NCBI GenBank assembly: GCA_023101885.1 | Contig: JALPQD010000075.1 | Span: 5,522,630 to 5,586,629, forward strand | Origin: Typhlomys cinereus | Lineage: Eukaryota; Chordata; Mammalia; Rodentia; Platacanthomyidae | Direction of reading: 5' to 3' | DNA length: 64,000 nt | The notes under the pieces: model-generated | What the model was told of the DNA's origin: nothing | The model's input: the letters and a program-made list of their open reading frames with translations, nothing else | Database searches by the model: none | In this document: piece after piece, positions 26,383-37,934 of the stretch | Position numbering within the stretch: the first letter of the stretch is position 1 | How the letters are laid out: the number at the start of each line of letters is the position of its first letter | Program-made: the position numbers and the translations under genes

Positions 26383-26865
26383 GAAGCCAGCCGGGAACCT
26401 GGCCTCGGCCTCAGCACAGACCACCCCAGGGTCATTGGTACAAGACAGCCCCACATGACCTTGGACTGAACCACCTCTTTCACCCCCATGAGCACTCGCG
26501 CCCACAAGCACATTCCATGCTGCTTCTCCTGAGTGGTGGCTCCACCGGCCTTTAAGATCTTGTGGTTCCTCCGCTCCCTTCATTTTACTGCGGAGAATAC
26601 TTGTGTCATTTAGGTTCAGCCACTAGGAAGAATTACTAAACAAAGGGAAAGAAACATGCGCCCACAAGAGTGCTCCAGGCAGTGATGAATGGGGATGCCA
26701 TGGCCCAGAACTTTCTGGAAAGTGGATGAGTACACTACCTCCCTGATGTTTGCCTGTCAACATGTAACGATATAGATGCATCTTTCACGGTTTTATTTTA
26801 AAACTGTAGTTAATCTAAGTGGAAAATACAGTTGTGCAAAAAGGCTACATAGACCACACAGTTCC

Positions 26866-27170
26866 CCCTGTCCAAATCCATGGATTTTGCCTCTACAGAT
26901 TCAATTAGCCAATGGTCAAAAGTAGTAGAAAAAAATGGCATCTGCATTGAAGACATGACACCTTTTCCCTGTTGTCATTCCTTAGGAATACAGTGTGACT
27001 ACTGACAGTGCTCACGTGGTGCTGGGCATGGCACGTCACCCAGGATGGCTCGGCAGGTGCAGTTGCAGATCTGACACCACTTTACACAGGGACTCAAGTT
27101 TTTGAGGACTTCAGCGTTGGAGAGGGTCCTAGAACCAATCTTCTGAGGTTATCAAGGGTTAATTGTACAT
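26866..27170 (+). mobile_element. Tigger/MER2-like DNA transposon fossil
   Basis: The left end (ccccctgtccaaatccatgg ... attcaattagcc) and right end (gagggtcctagaaccaatct ... gggttaattgtac) resemble the terminal inverted regions of MER2-class non-autonomous TcMar-Tigger elements, and the total length near 305 bp is right. It is a diverged ancient copy with no transposase. Recognition is from memory of the family pattern. Confidence 0.65.
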
Positions 27171-29625
27171 GGGGGAAATACAGTTTCTGAGTTTATTAAT
27201 TCCTTTCAGAGTTTCAATGAGAGTCTGGAGAAAGCCCTTCAGTCAACATGCTTCAGACATAGGCAGAGTCCATTCTGTTCTGTGGACTGGATCACAAGAG
27301 CACAGTTCAGGGCAACTAGATTACAGCTTCTCCCTTAGCAGCTTGGAGGTCTCTATCGCCGCCTGCCTGCCCTCTACCCGTCACATACATGCCACATGAT
27401 CTTTGGCTAGGTACACTCCTGTGACTGGGGCCTGGCCCATTCAACCAGGTCTTCTCTCAGATGGCTGAGCAGAAGGTGGCACATCTAAGCTATGTCTGAT
27501 AGCTTTTCTGGAGCTGCAGACGAGACTTTGGTCGCCTCACAGCATATAGATTTATGATTTCTATGTCTTCAGTCATTAATGGGGAGTCAGCATTTTTTCT
27601 TCCCATCATGTCTTAAAGTCCAGTGCATTAAGTAGCACTGACCCATAGAAAGCAAGTTGAACCACTCACTGTAACTACTGCCCGCTTGTCCCAATTCCTA
27701 AACTGGAGATCATCCTGACTAGATGAAGAGGGGAGGTGACTAATTCACACTTGTAATGCAGGGGCCACTTAATGACAGAGAGATAAGATTGTTAGTGAGC
27801 TCAGCATTCCAGGCTTCAAAGTCATCATCTTCTTTGGAAATTACTGGTTACTGTTAATAACTAGATCTGGGTTGTAAAGATTTGCCCATAGTGGTAGGAG
27901 GTGGCACAAACCCTGAGGAAAGGAGATAAAGCACCTTTAAGTGGACGATTAGGGACTGTTGTGACATAATTGGCAAGTAGTGTTCTGGACACAAGAGCAG
28001 GCTGCATTGCTTTTGCCACTTAGCACTTTCTGCCCTCAAAGCACTTTGCAGAGTTCATCTAATTAAAGCTGAAGACAGCCACACTCAAGATGCAACTCAG
28101 GAGATTTCCTATCTGCTCCAGAAGCCTCTTTCCTAGAGATGAAAGTTCTCTACAAAGTAGCTTGAGCTAAAAGGCAAACTCTGTCATCTGGCTTATCTTA
28201 GAGCCTGCACCCTCTTATCCCGGAAGGCAGTTTAGGCCACAGGGCATTCCGAATTGCACAAGACAAAGGCAATTTTCCTTAAGCTTGTTTCCTTCTTGTT
28301 TGTTAAGCAGTCTACCCCTAATTTGAATATTAGCATCAAAGAACATTGTAAAAATGGGGCTTTTCTCAACTTACAGGGTTCATTAAAGTCCTCTAACTCA
28401 AGAAATCTTCTTTTAAGACTCCACTATCCATGTCTTCGTCTCCCTTTCCAAAACCAAACAGATATGACCTAAGAAGGTTATTCAAAATGTACAAAGTCCC
28501 AACGTTCATTCCTCCAGTGACACCTTGAGAAACTCTGGGACCAGCCACAGTCACACTCTGCTTTCTGATTACTTTCTATGGGGGACTTTTGGATGAAAAC
28601 TTAAGACTATTCTGACGTCTGCTAATGAGTTTCTTTAGGAGCATAGTTTTGACTTCTCTAGCTGACTTTCTGCCGCCATGGCCAAGAAAGGTGTGAGCTG
28701 GATGGAGGCGATCCATCTCGTGTGGTTACCTGACATTCTTTTTTCTTCATTTCTCCTTTAGAGGGGCATAGATCCTTTCCTGAACTCCAGAATTCCTATT
28801 CCTATCTGTAAGTACATTTCAGTCAAATACCCTTCTTCATGTCACAAAGCCATCTAGTGGCAGGGGCTTGGATTAAAATGAAGGATATATGATTCTCAAT
28901 ACAGCAGTCAGCGTGTTCAAAGGAATGGCCGTGAAAAATAGAGTCAGCAGTGTGCTTAGGCCGCATTGATGTGAGGGCAAAGGAAGTCTCTAAATACACT
29001 ATGTCGGCAGATGGGGACAGCAATATATGCCATGCTGGACAAAGGAGGCTGGCATTGAAAAGCAGGCACTGTGTAATTCAATGAATGTGCGGTTCTAGAA
29101 CCGGCAAACGCACTATAGAGATGGAAATCTGAGTCATGGTTACAAGGAGGGTGTTGAATAGAGGGGTGCAGACTAAAAGCTGCAGTAAGGGACCTTGAGG
29201 GAGACTGAATAAACATTCCCTACATGGAGAGAGAGACGTGTACATTACAAGAGCCTATGCATTTGTCAGAGCCCATCAAAACTGCAATTAACATCTGCAC
29301 ATTTCACTCTAAATGATATCTCAACGGAACATTCTCAGAAATTATTAAGAACACAGAAATATCATTGGAGAGAGGTGGGCTCTGTCAGAACTCCAGCACT
29401 TGGCTGCTTTTAAATCTCTAAGTTCGAAGTTCTGAATCTGTAAAATGGGGAAAATACCATCTGCCCTACAGAGCAGCTGGGAGAGTTTAGACTACGTGTG
29501 AGCAGTTGCTAGCAGCATACATTTTTGGAGATCAACCTAGTGCCTCACACTTGCTGTGCAAACAAGTGTTCTATCCCTGAAACACACCCCTGTCCTACAC
29601 ATTCATTGTTAAGTTTTGCTTTCTT

Positions 29626-29901
29626 TTTTTTTATTATTATTTATTCAATTGTGCATGTATGCGTGTGTGCGCGTGTGTATGTGTGTGTGTGTGTGTGTGT
29701 AGAATCACGGACGAATTCGGGAACCACCATGGACACCTCTACCTCCTCCTTGTTTACTCTGCCCCGGGATTCACACGCTCCGCCCTACCAGGACCGGAAA
29801 CGCAGGCCGCCCCAAGCGTCTATACGTGGGATCTAGGATGGGAATTCAGGACCTTCCGCCTGCAAGGCAGAGGCTTAACCCCTGAGCCACCTCTCCATCC
29901 C
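29626..29901 (-). mobile_element. tRNA-derived SINE (family A), copy 1
   Basis: On the - strand the head resembles a tRNA with box A (tggctcaggggttaag-like) and box B (gaattc/ggatcc region). The body is shared with the copies at 43955 and 63581, followed by a CA-rich stretch and an A-rich tail. It is flanked by a 15-bp target-site duplication with one mismatch, 29611-29625 and 29902-29916 (aagttttg[c/t]tttctt). The head is B2-like, but the body is not the murine B2 body. Confidence 0.8.
29654..29700. repeat. (TG)n microsatellite within the SINE tail
   Basis: Alternating TG with CG interruptions, forming part of the tail region of the family A SINE. The copy at 63581 has a matching shorter tract. 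Confidence 0.85.
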
Positions 29902-31597
29902 AAGTTTTGTTTTCTTAATAGGTCTGCCCAGGATTTTGCATTCTGACTTTCCCTAGTTATTGTACACATTTTGCAACTTTGCTATGTGTTGCCAGGGAAG
30001 GACTCTAGGCACTGGGAAGCAAGTTGCGCCTTGGCTGTCATGGTACCTGTGTTAGTACCGTGGGATTATGGGAAATGGCAAAGGCTGCCCAGACTTAAGA
30101 GTGGGACATCGGCTACCAGGAAGGACTTGGCAAGAGAAGCAGGTCCTTTGCTGGCTGGCAGGGCTCAGGTGACAGATGATCAGAGATCTATGACAAGAAG
30201 CGGCCTGCATAGGATGACCTGGTATGAGGGACCTGAGGGGGCATCACTGGTAGAAAGGCTCTTCAGCTCTGACGAGAGTGGGGTGATGAACAAGGGGGCA
30301 AAACTGTCAATTAGGGTCCACAGGCCTTTCTCTTCAGAAGCCTTATTGTTACAGACTTTATTTTCTGCATCATGCCTGACTATCCCTTGGAGTATAAGTC
30401 TACGGGTCGGGGTTAATAGCTGGCTGACTTAGGAGGATCAGGCAGAAGTCCAAATTTCTGGGACCAATATGATTTTCAAAAGTACGAAACTGACTTCTAG
30501 CTATATGCATGAAGTTATGATGGTTATTTTCACCTCAGCACGACAACTTTTATGCGTGACCCTTCTGTTACCCAAACACCTGCTACTCTTTGATGTTTAC
30601 AATATACTCCTGTAAGGGCCAGGTCTGGTCTATGGCACCCAGCTGGCGTGGGAGGCCAGGGACCTGACGGTGCTGTCCAGGCACCCACGGGGCTGTGTTG
30701 GTAGAGCTGCCCCTCTTCTGGCTATGTGGGGACAGCAAGGACCTCTGAGAGCTACTGAGATGCTACCCCACCCTTCACTTCCTTCTGGCTGGAGAGAGCT
30801 CCCCTGTCCAGCTGAGGAGCCTCTTCCTCCCAGACACCTCTCAGGCAGATAGCACAATGCACTGACCCTGCTTGAGATTTATTTATTTATTGTGAGCATA
30901 GTGTTCACAATCGCACCCAGAAAGAGCCGAGTCTGCAAAGGCTGGCTACGCTTGTGTGAAGGGAAGGCCAAAGGGGTGGCTTGACTTCTGGCACCCAAAC
31001 TGGCAGACAAGTGAGGAATGGGTTAAGCCAAGCTGTGTCTACTGTGTGCTACCAAAACGTCCCCCTTTTATCCTGTGCTTTCGGCCAGAGGAAGTCCGAG
31101 AGGTGGCCTTTCACATGACATCATAAAAGCCTGATTTATCGCTAGCCACCAAACATCTAGAAAATCATAACATCCTTTCAGGAAAATGCAGTGGAAAATA
31201 ATCAGGCTGACTTTGATGAAAGCTTTGGTGGGGACTCCAAGTGTGACACCCGGCGCAGCCGCTTGGCAGGTGCCTTGTTTGCCTTTAGCACTGGCCCCAC
31301 TGACATGGCCCAGGGTCTGATCTAAACGGGGGCCTGCGATGGAGCGTGACTTCCTGTCCACAGACCCACCGAGTCTGCCAGCTTGACTGAAACAGCACCT
31401 CGGTGTGTGTGAACATGATCAGAAAATGCCAGCTCTGTCCAGATGTGAGAAATTATTGACTATGGGTTTACAAGAGTCATTACATAACTCACTGGAAGCT
31501 CTGAGAAATCGGCACACCACACATCCTGTATGCACCAAGGATCCGTCCTTCTCTGCTTTGAGTTTAATTATATTATGACGGTGATTATCTTTTGAAG

Positions 31598-31668
31598 TGT
31601 GGGATGACCCAGGACCCCTTGCATATTAGACAGGAGATCTGCCGCTGAGCTCCCCCTCCAGCCCTGGC
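31598..31668 (-). repeat. ID-like tRNA-derived SINE fragment
   Basis: On the - strand it begins gggctggaggggg and continues agctcagcgg ... aaggggtcctgggtc, the box A to box B layout of ID elements, followed by AT-rich DNA. Old and short. Confidence 0.6.
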
Positions 31669-32849
31669 TTAAGGTGGTGTCTTCAGGACAACACTCTTCA
31701 CTTAGACCTTTTCATCACGTGACACAGCAGCCTCTGAGCAGTGTGTCGTGCAGCATCGTTCCTAGCGACAAAGGGACTGAGAAGTGACAGAGAGAACGCC
31801 CCCAACATTAGCGGGAAAAAGGGCTGAGTTCCTCCCAGTACCAGGAACTAAGAACGTCTGCCCCTCCAAGCAGGGTCTCTTCTTGGCTGTACCTGATGTG
31901 CCCTGCAAGTGATCCCAGGAGAGAGGCAGAGCAGCTGAAGCCTCACATGCTTCTACAATTTGGCCACATCCAGTTGCTAGGGGCTTGTCAGTGGAGAAAA
32001 TCCTGTCTTTGCAGAGGAGGGCGAGCTTTGAGAGTCTTGGGATCCGCTGTAAAGGTTTAGTCAAGGCTGAGAAGGCTGCGCTGGGCTTCAAGGTGGTAAA
32101 ACGTTGCTTTTATTTTGATTTACCGCTAAGCCAGCAGGTTTGCAGAACAAAGACCTGTGCCAGGGCTCAAGGACTCAGAGGAATCATCTCAGCCTACACC
32201 ACCTCTCTGACCACCCGGACGTTTCCTGGGGGCTGGTGCTGCTGTGGCCCCGGGAGGGATGCCACCCGCTAACTGAGAAGTTGAGACCTGGCCAGAGCCC
32301 ATCAACCACAGCACCTACTGCCACACAGGCAGCTGCACCACCCACCACGACATCTTTACAAGTTTGGTTTTTTAACCGCCCCACAGGCCTCTGGCGGGCC
32401 TGCCCATGCCTTCCTGCCTTCCTAGAGAGCCACACGAGGAGCTGTGTGCCCTGGTTTCCTTCCCTGCCCTGTGTGCGCTCTGAATCTGTTCCCCGTGCCC
32501 ATGGGTCACGGGCCCCCATCTGTCCCAAAGTGCTGTTGGCAGTCAGTGCTCTACAGCACCTGCGCAGCCCTACAGCTGGCTTCGAGTTCTCTATTTGGGC
32601 CGAGGGGGTTGGTTTCTAGCACTAAGACTGGGTTAATCTGGGCGTCAGGTGACAGCACACAGCCATGGGGCAGAGCATGGTGGCAGCCCTGACCTGAGTC
32701 CCATACTTCAGGATAGGCTTCTCAGTCAGCTGCATAGCACAAGAGTCTCCTCTCTTTAGAGAAGGAGCCAGTTGAGAACAATATGACGAGCCATGTGTTC
32801 ACCCGGAAATAGAAAATGTGGGTAAGGGTAAACTTCAAAGAACCTGTTA

Positions 32850-33096
32850 AATACCAAGATGGGGCCACCACAGTGACAGCTACCTGGGAAGGTGCACGTA
32901 GGCTGATCATGAGTTTGAGGTCAATTTGAGCTACATAGTGCATTCCAGGGCAGTCTGGGCCATATATAGTGAAATTGTACTTTAAAAAAAATTCTATCAA
33001 GAAAAATAATGGAGGTGAGGACGCAACTCAGGGCTACATTGCTTGCCTGGTAAACACAGGGCCCTTACTTAGTTCTCTCAATGGAAAAAAAAAAAG
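32850..33096 (+). repeat. B1 plus ID composite SINE
   Basis: A degraded B1-like half (agctacctgggaaggtg ... tgagctacatagtgcattcc) is followed by an A-rich linker. An ID-like half (gcaactcagggctacattgc ... ttagttctctcaatgg) then ends in an A run. Confidence 0.65.
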
Positions 33097-35512
33097 ATAG
33101 AGAAGATGGAGGCCCAGAAATACGAGCTGCTTGAATCGGTTAGATCAGGAACTATGTGGGGGAACTATGTGAGAAAACAGGGTGGGCAACTGGAGATTCT
33201 GGATGAAAAAGGCACGAAGTGATTCACGTGAAGAACTAGAGGTAACTCTGGGATTTTTAAGAGCAAAAATAATCCCACTGGTTTTCTCAGCTGGAGATGA
33301 ATGATTTTTGTAGAGATGGAAGAGAAAACGTTTGGATTTAGCTAATACAGTTAGATGGATTAATGGCACCTTCTTAACGTTAGCTATGGATTCCTCAGGC
33401 ACCATCAGGAATGGTTAAGATCCTGCGATCACACATTAGAGTGCACAAGGACCACATGCTGTTTTCCCAGTGGAGACTATTTCCCGGTCTAGCAGCCCAT
33501 GGTACTCCAAGGCTAGACACTTCCAGCAAACTTCCTCCAGTAGAATTGGGCTTTGGGGCAGATTTTTCAAGGAACTGCTGCTTTCTAGGACTACGAGGAA
33601 TACGGAGAACTACCTGGCATGGGAACTTAGGAACTTGGGAAACTTCCATGCTTGGAATCTGACTCCATCAGAACACCCTTTTCCTTGAAAATAATTCGAG
33701 TCACAGAACTAAAGCAGAAAGTTTGGGTCATATTCACGCCATAACCATATCCACTTCTAATAGAATATGACTGCTTCTGAGGATGCGTACTTGCATAGTT
33801 TTGGGGGTGAGAGGATGTGAACTTGGACAAGGAAAGGAACAGAGAGAGCCTGGAGGGAGCTGAAGACTTTATCCAACTCGAGCTGGTTTTTCAGTTTGGT
33901 CAGTGAGAGTTCAGAGAGAAAGGGTTCCTTCCGATTGTAAGTGCCCTAGAAATGCGAGCATTGATCACAGTGAATCTTCTGATCTATTTTCTCTCTGGAT
34001 TCTGACAACATTCACCCGCTTGTTCATTTGTTCACTCATGAACTCATCAGCTATGGATACCTGGCCCCAGGAGCTCAGGACAGTGAGGGGACTGACAAGC
34101 AAATGACAGCAAGCTGACACATGCCTTTCTTGGAGCGAGTGATCAAGAGAGGTGACGGACGCAGAATGACTCTGACATGCAAGGCAGGGCTATGAGACGG
34201 AGAGTGGGCACTGTGGTGGCCATAGCGGTGTCCTGTGCTCAGCAGGCTGCTGACCCACATGCAGAAACAAACCTGTCATACAACTCCCCCACTCTGGAGC
34301 AGCTGCCAGGATTAAGCTTTCTGGTGCGATAAGCACAGTCCAATGAGGTGAGGAAAATTTTTCCTGCTCCTAGCGGGGCAGTGGGGAATAAGCAGGAGGC
34401 AGGGACGCAAAGAGCAGGCATAGGGATGACCCTGTGGAATTCAAGGCACAAAGGGGCTCTGCAAACAAATTGGCAGAGGGGCCAGGGTGGATGGTACTGG
34501 CACGCCCTCAGCACCAGCTCAGCAGGAGCTTTACTGCCAGATCTTTCTGAATGAATTCTAGTTTAGTCCCATGTTTTCTAGGATCTGCTCCCCAATGGGT
34601 GCCTGTAATACCGTGTTTTCCAGTGAGAAAGAGGAGCGGTAACCAAGTGGCCAGTGTGAGCAGGTCCTCAATGAACAGCAGTTACTGTCTGCGCGCATCT
34701 TTATATCCAGGTCCTTTGAATGGACACTCAGGTCCTCCAAACCAGTTCCATAATGTTGGTTCAAACATTCCTTCTGTAAGCCCTGAAATTCTCTCTCCCT
34801 CTCCACATGCAGGAAGTTCTCCAGCGCTTTGAGCCCTCTTCTTCCTACTCAAGTCTTTAAGCTGTAAACGTACATGCAATTTGGGGACCAAGAGGCCTCA
34901 TGTTGAAATTTCACTCAGTGGAGTCTCAGCTCCTTACTTGTAGCACCCCTATATTTGCACCGTTTGGATGGGATGTGCAGAATAAGGCCATACACCTGTC
35001 ACGCCCGCACGTCCCACCATCTAGCCTCAGCTCCCTTCTTCCCACTGCTCATTTCACACAGGAGGCCAATCAGACTGTGCGGTTAATATAACTCTTATGA
35101 GCTTCAAAGTGGGCTGTTTCGGGGCGGTGTCTCAGTCTACGTTGAATATGCCTTGGCATCCTATGGCTTTGATCCAGGGCCACTCACCCAGCGCCCACAC
35201 AACCAGCAGGTAGCACGGGCACTCTCATGACAGCACGGTTACTTCACAAACAGGAGAAGCCAGGTAGAGCTAAGGGCTCCAATGAAAGTGTAACTGGGTA
35301 ATGGGGGTCGGTGATACTGCCAAGGTGATGGGGAGTCCCGACTGACGGGGTAGGAGAACTAGAGACAAGCTCCGGGGAGGGATATCGTGGGCGGGGCTCA
35401 GCAGGCCGCTGGGCAGAAGCTCTGAGTTTTAAGGTGAGCTTTGAGGAAGCTGATGGAGGTGATAGTGACTCCAGCTTGTAGGTGTGATTTACAGCCTTGC
35501 AAGAAGACTTCT

Positions 35513-35637
35513 GAGCTGGGTGTGGTGTGATGTGACAGTAATCCCAGCACTCAGGAAGCAGAGGCAGAGGATGGCGAGCTGGAAGCCAACCTCAGACACC
35601 TTAAACTACATTAGGAGATTTATCTTTTTAAAAAATT
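35513..35637 (+). repeat. B1-like (Alu-related) SINE
   Basis: ctgggtgtggtg ... taatcccagcactcaggaag ... gaggcagagg is the classic 7SL-derived B1 signature, ending in an A-rich segment that abuts the next SINE. Confidence 0.8.
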
Positions 35638-35639
35638 AG

Positions 35640-35960
35640 GGCTGGGAGATGACTCAGTGGGTAAAATGCTTGCTGTGCAAGCCACAGCAAACATGCACAC
35701 AAAAGCCAAGTGTAATGGCCACGGCTGTAACCCCAGTGGTGGGGTGGAGTCAGGACAGGTCGATCCCGGGGCTCCCTGACTGCACTCCAGGTACAGTGAG
35801 AGCCTGTTTCAAAAAAATAAAGTAGAGAATAATTGGGGAAGACATCCAGTAAGGCCTCTACGTAAACACGCGTGGGCCAGTACAGCTCATACACATCACA
35901 TACACATGCGTGCATCTGAACTCGCACACCCTTCTTGATAAAGATAAAATAAAAAAACCC
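35640..35960 (+). repeat. B3/B2-related SINE
   Basis: The tRNA-like head gggctgggagatgactcag is followed by gggtaaaatgcttgctgtgc. Next come an Alu-like inner segment (aagccaagtgtaatgg, ccaggtacagtgagagcctg), a CA-rich stretch and a final A-rich tail. The same arrangement recurs at 40504, 60426 and, antisense, 61800. Confidence 0.7.
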
Positions 35961-36654
35961 AAACAAGCCTCCCTCCCCAAAATCTCGGAGTAAATTCTTT
36001 TTCTCTGGGTGCCCGTCAGACTGACTGTAGGCTTCTTGGAGGTTCTACTTAGGGAAAATGAGTGGTCCTTTTGCACTAATTTTATTTGTCAAAAGTTGGA
36101 AATTCAAATGCTGGGAAGAACTGAAAAAAGTCACAGGGGTCAGTTGGTCCTTGACCATTTCTGTGGAGACCAGAGTTCCTTGGGGACACGAGTCAGGAGT
36201 CCGTGCTTTTACGTTCCTTACCATAGCATGATGTTAGCAAAGGAAAAAGAGGGAAACATGCTCAAGCTAATTGACGGCACGCAGAAAGAGCTGTAAGGGG
36301 CCCCCACCCAGGTCTTGGGCAGAACCTGTCTTTCAAGAAAAAAGATTTATCTTTTGTCACAGGAGGGAAATACCTGTCTGGAGGTGAAGCTGCTATGCAG
36401 CTGGCAAGGGTCTCCTGGACCCTTCACAGCGGCAGAACCTGAAGGGCCACTTCCGTCCTTACTGGGTGACTCAAGGCTTGTCATTGAGCGAGGCGGAACT
36501 CCAAGCAGAAGGTGGATGTGGGCACGGCCCCTTACCTGTCCCAGACAGGTGAACAACTATGGACCTCACGCTTCAGAAACCAATTGCTCATGGCTCATTT
36601 CTCTTAGACAGTTTCCCTCTGTTTCCTCTATTTGCTTTGTGTTTATGAATTTAA

Positions 36655-36900
36655 TGCACATTTTATTAATTTATTTAAATCAGCACACAAAATATCAGGT
36701 TACATTATGGCATTTTTGAACAAAATTTGTTTTTACTGATTTTTTTCCACCCTTTTCTTCTCCATTCTCTGCCCCTGTTTGACCCTCTCCCACCCCAGTA
36801 GCCCCCCATGGATTTCATGTCACGCATTTCTGCTTCCCATCTCCCTTTCTTTAAGACCTCTTTTTCCCTCTCACGATCAAGGTCTTTTCTAGTTTCATGG
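36655..36900 (-). mobile_element. Possible L1 3'-end fragment
   Basis: Pyrimidine-rich sequence after 'tcaggttacattatggcatt' resembles the antisense of rodent L1 3' untranslated regions. It directly abuts an L1 ORF2 fragment in the opposite orientation, which suggests an inverted (twin-priming-like) L1 insertion. Confidence 0.4.
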
Positions 36901-36911
36901 CTTGTATGGTG

Positions 36912-37790
36912 CACATTGGGAAAAAGGACAACCTGTTCAATAAATGGTGCTAGCCAAATTGGATATTCACTCATAGAAGAATGAAATCGGACCCTTATTT
37001 CTCACTTTGCATAAAAAATCCATTCAAAGTGGACCGGAGACCTTAACTTAAACCTGAAATGCTAAAATTGCTTTGAAAATACTCTGTGATGCTGCATTTC
37101 TACTTGTGCTTTGGGAATTTTATTTCCTACATAACTTTTTGTAAAGTGTCTTCCTATTTTTAATCTTTTGAAATAATGAAGTTTTGATATTTTTAAAAAA
37201 TAAACTGCTAAAGGAAGGAGAAAAATACTTCATGATACAGGTATGGGCAAGAATTTTCTGAACAGAACTCCAACAGAATAGGAGATAGCTTAAGAACTAA
37301 CCCAGAGGATCATGAATCATGCACAGCGAAGGGAACAGATTACAGACAGACAGACTTCAGATAAGGGCTAATATCTAGAATATATAGATACTATCTAGAT
37401 ACATATCTAGAATACATAAAGAACCACAAACACTAAATACTCCCCCAGACCCTGCAAATAGGTTAATGAAATGGACAGTTCTCAAACGAAGAAATACACA
37501 TGGCCAATAAATATTTTTGAAAGTATTCCGCATCCTGAATCATGAGTGAAAGGTGAGTTAAAACTACTTTGAGAACCCATCTTTCCCCCGTCACATTGAC
37601 TATCATCCGAAAATGCGCCATCAGATCCTGGTGAGGGTGCAGGAAAGGGGAACCTTGTAACTGCCGGAGGGGCTGTAAGCTGCTGTAGCCACTGTGCAAG
37701 TGTATGGAAGCTTCTCAGAACTTCAAAGACAGAACCACCATATAACCCAGTTATTCTCTTTGCTGCTGTAGGACTCTGTTGTTGAGGCAT
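36912..37790 (+). mobile_element. LINE-1 ORF2 3' fragment, decayed
   Basis: The segment around ttcaataaatggtgctagcc, then aagaatgaaatcggaccc, gacagttctcaaacgaagaa and atataacccagttattctc follows the order of the C-terminal part of L1 ORF2. It contains internal deletions and many stops. It is a dead, 5'-truncated copy of about 0.9 kb. Confidence 0.8.
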
Positions 37791-37910
37791 TTCCTACTGT
37801 CAGTCTGCTGCGCTATCTGTCATGCACACCTTGTGGGCCTCTCCTTGTACCCCGCTCGTCCTTCTTCATGAAAGGAGAAATGGAAATGCTCTCACACTGC
37901 AGCAAACACC

Positions 37911-37934
37911 TTTTTTTTTTTTTTTTTTTTTTTT
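37911..37934. repeat. Mononucleotide run T24
   Basis: Uninterrupted poly-T about 120 bp past the L1 fragment. Confidence 0.9.

Noticed and set aside
28671..28760. Kozak-like gccgccATGg start at about 28678
   Set aside because: The frame ends after a few codons and resembles no known processed gene copy.
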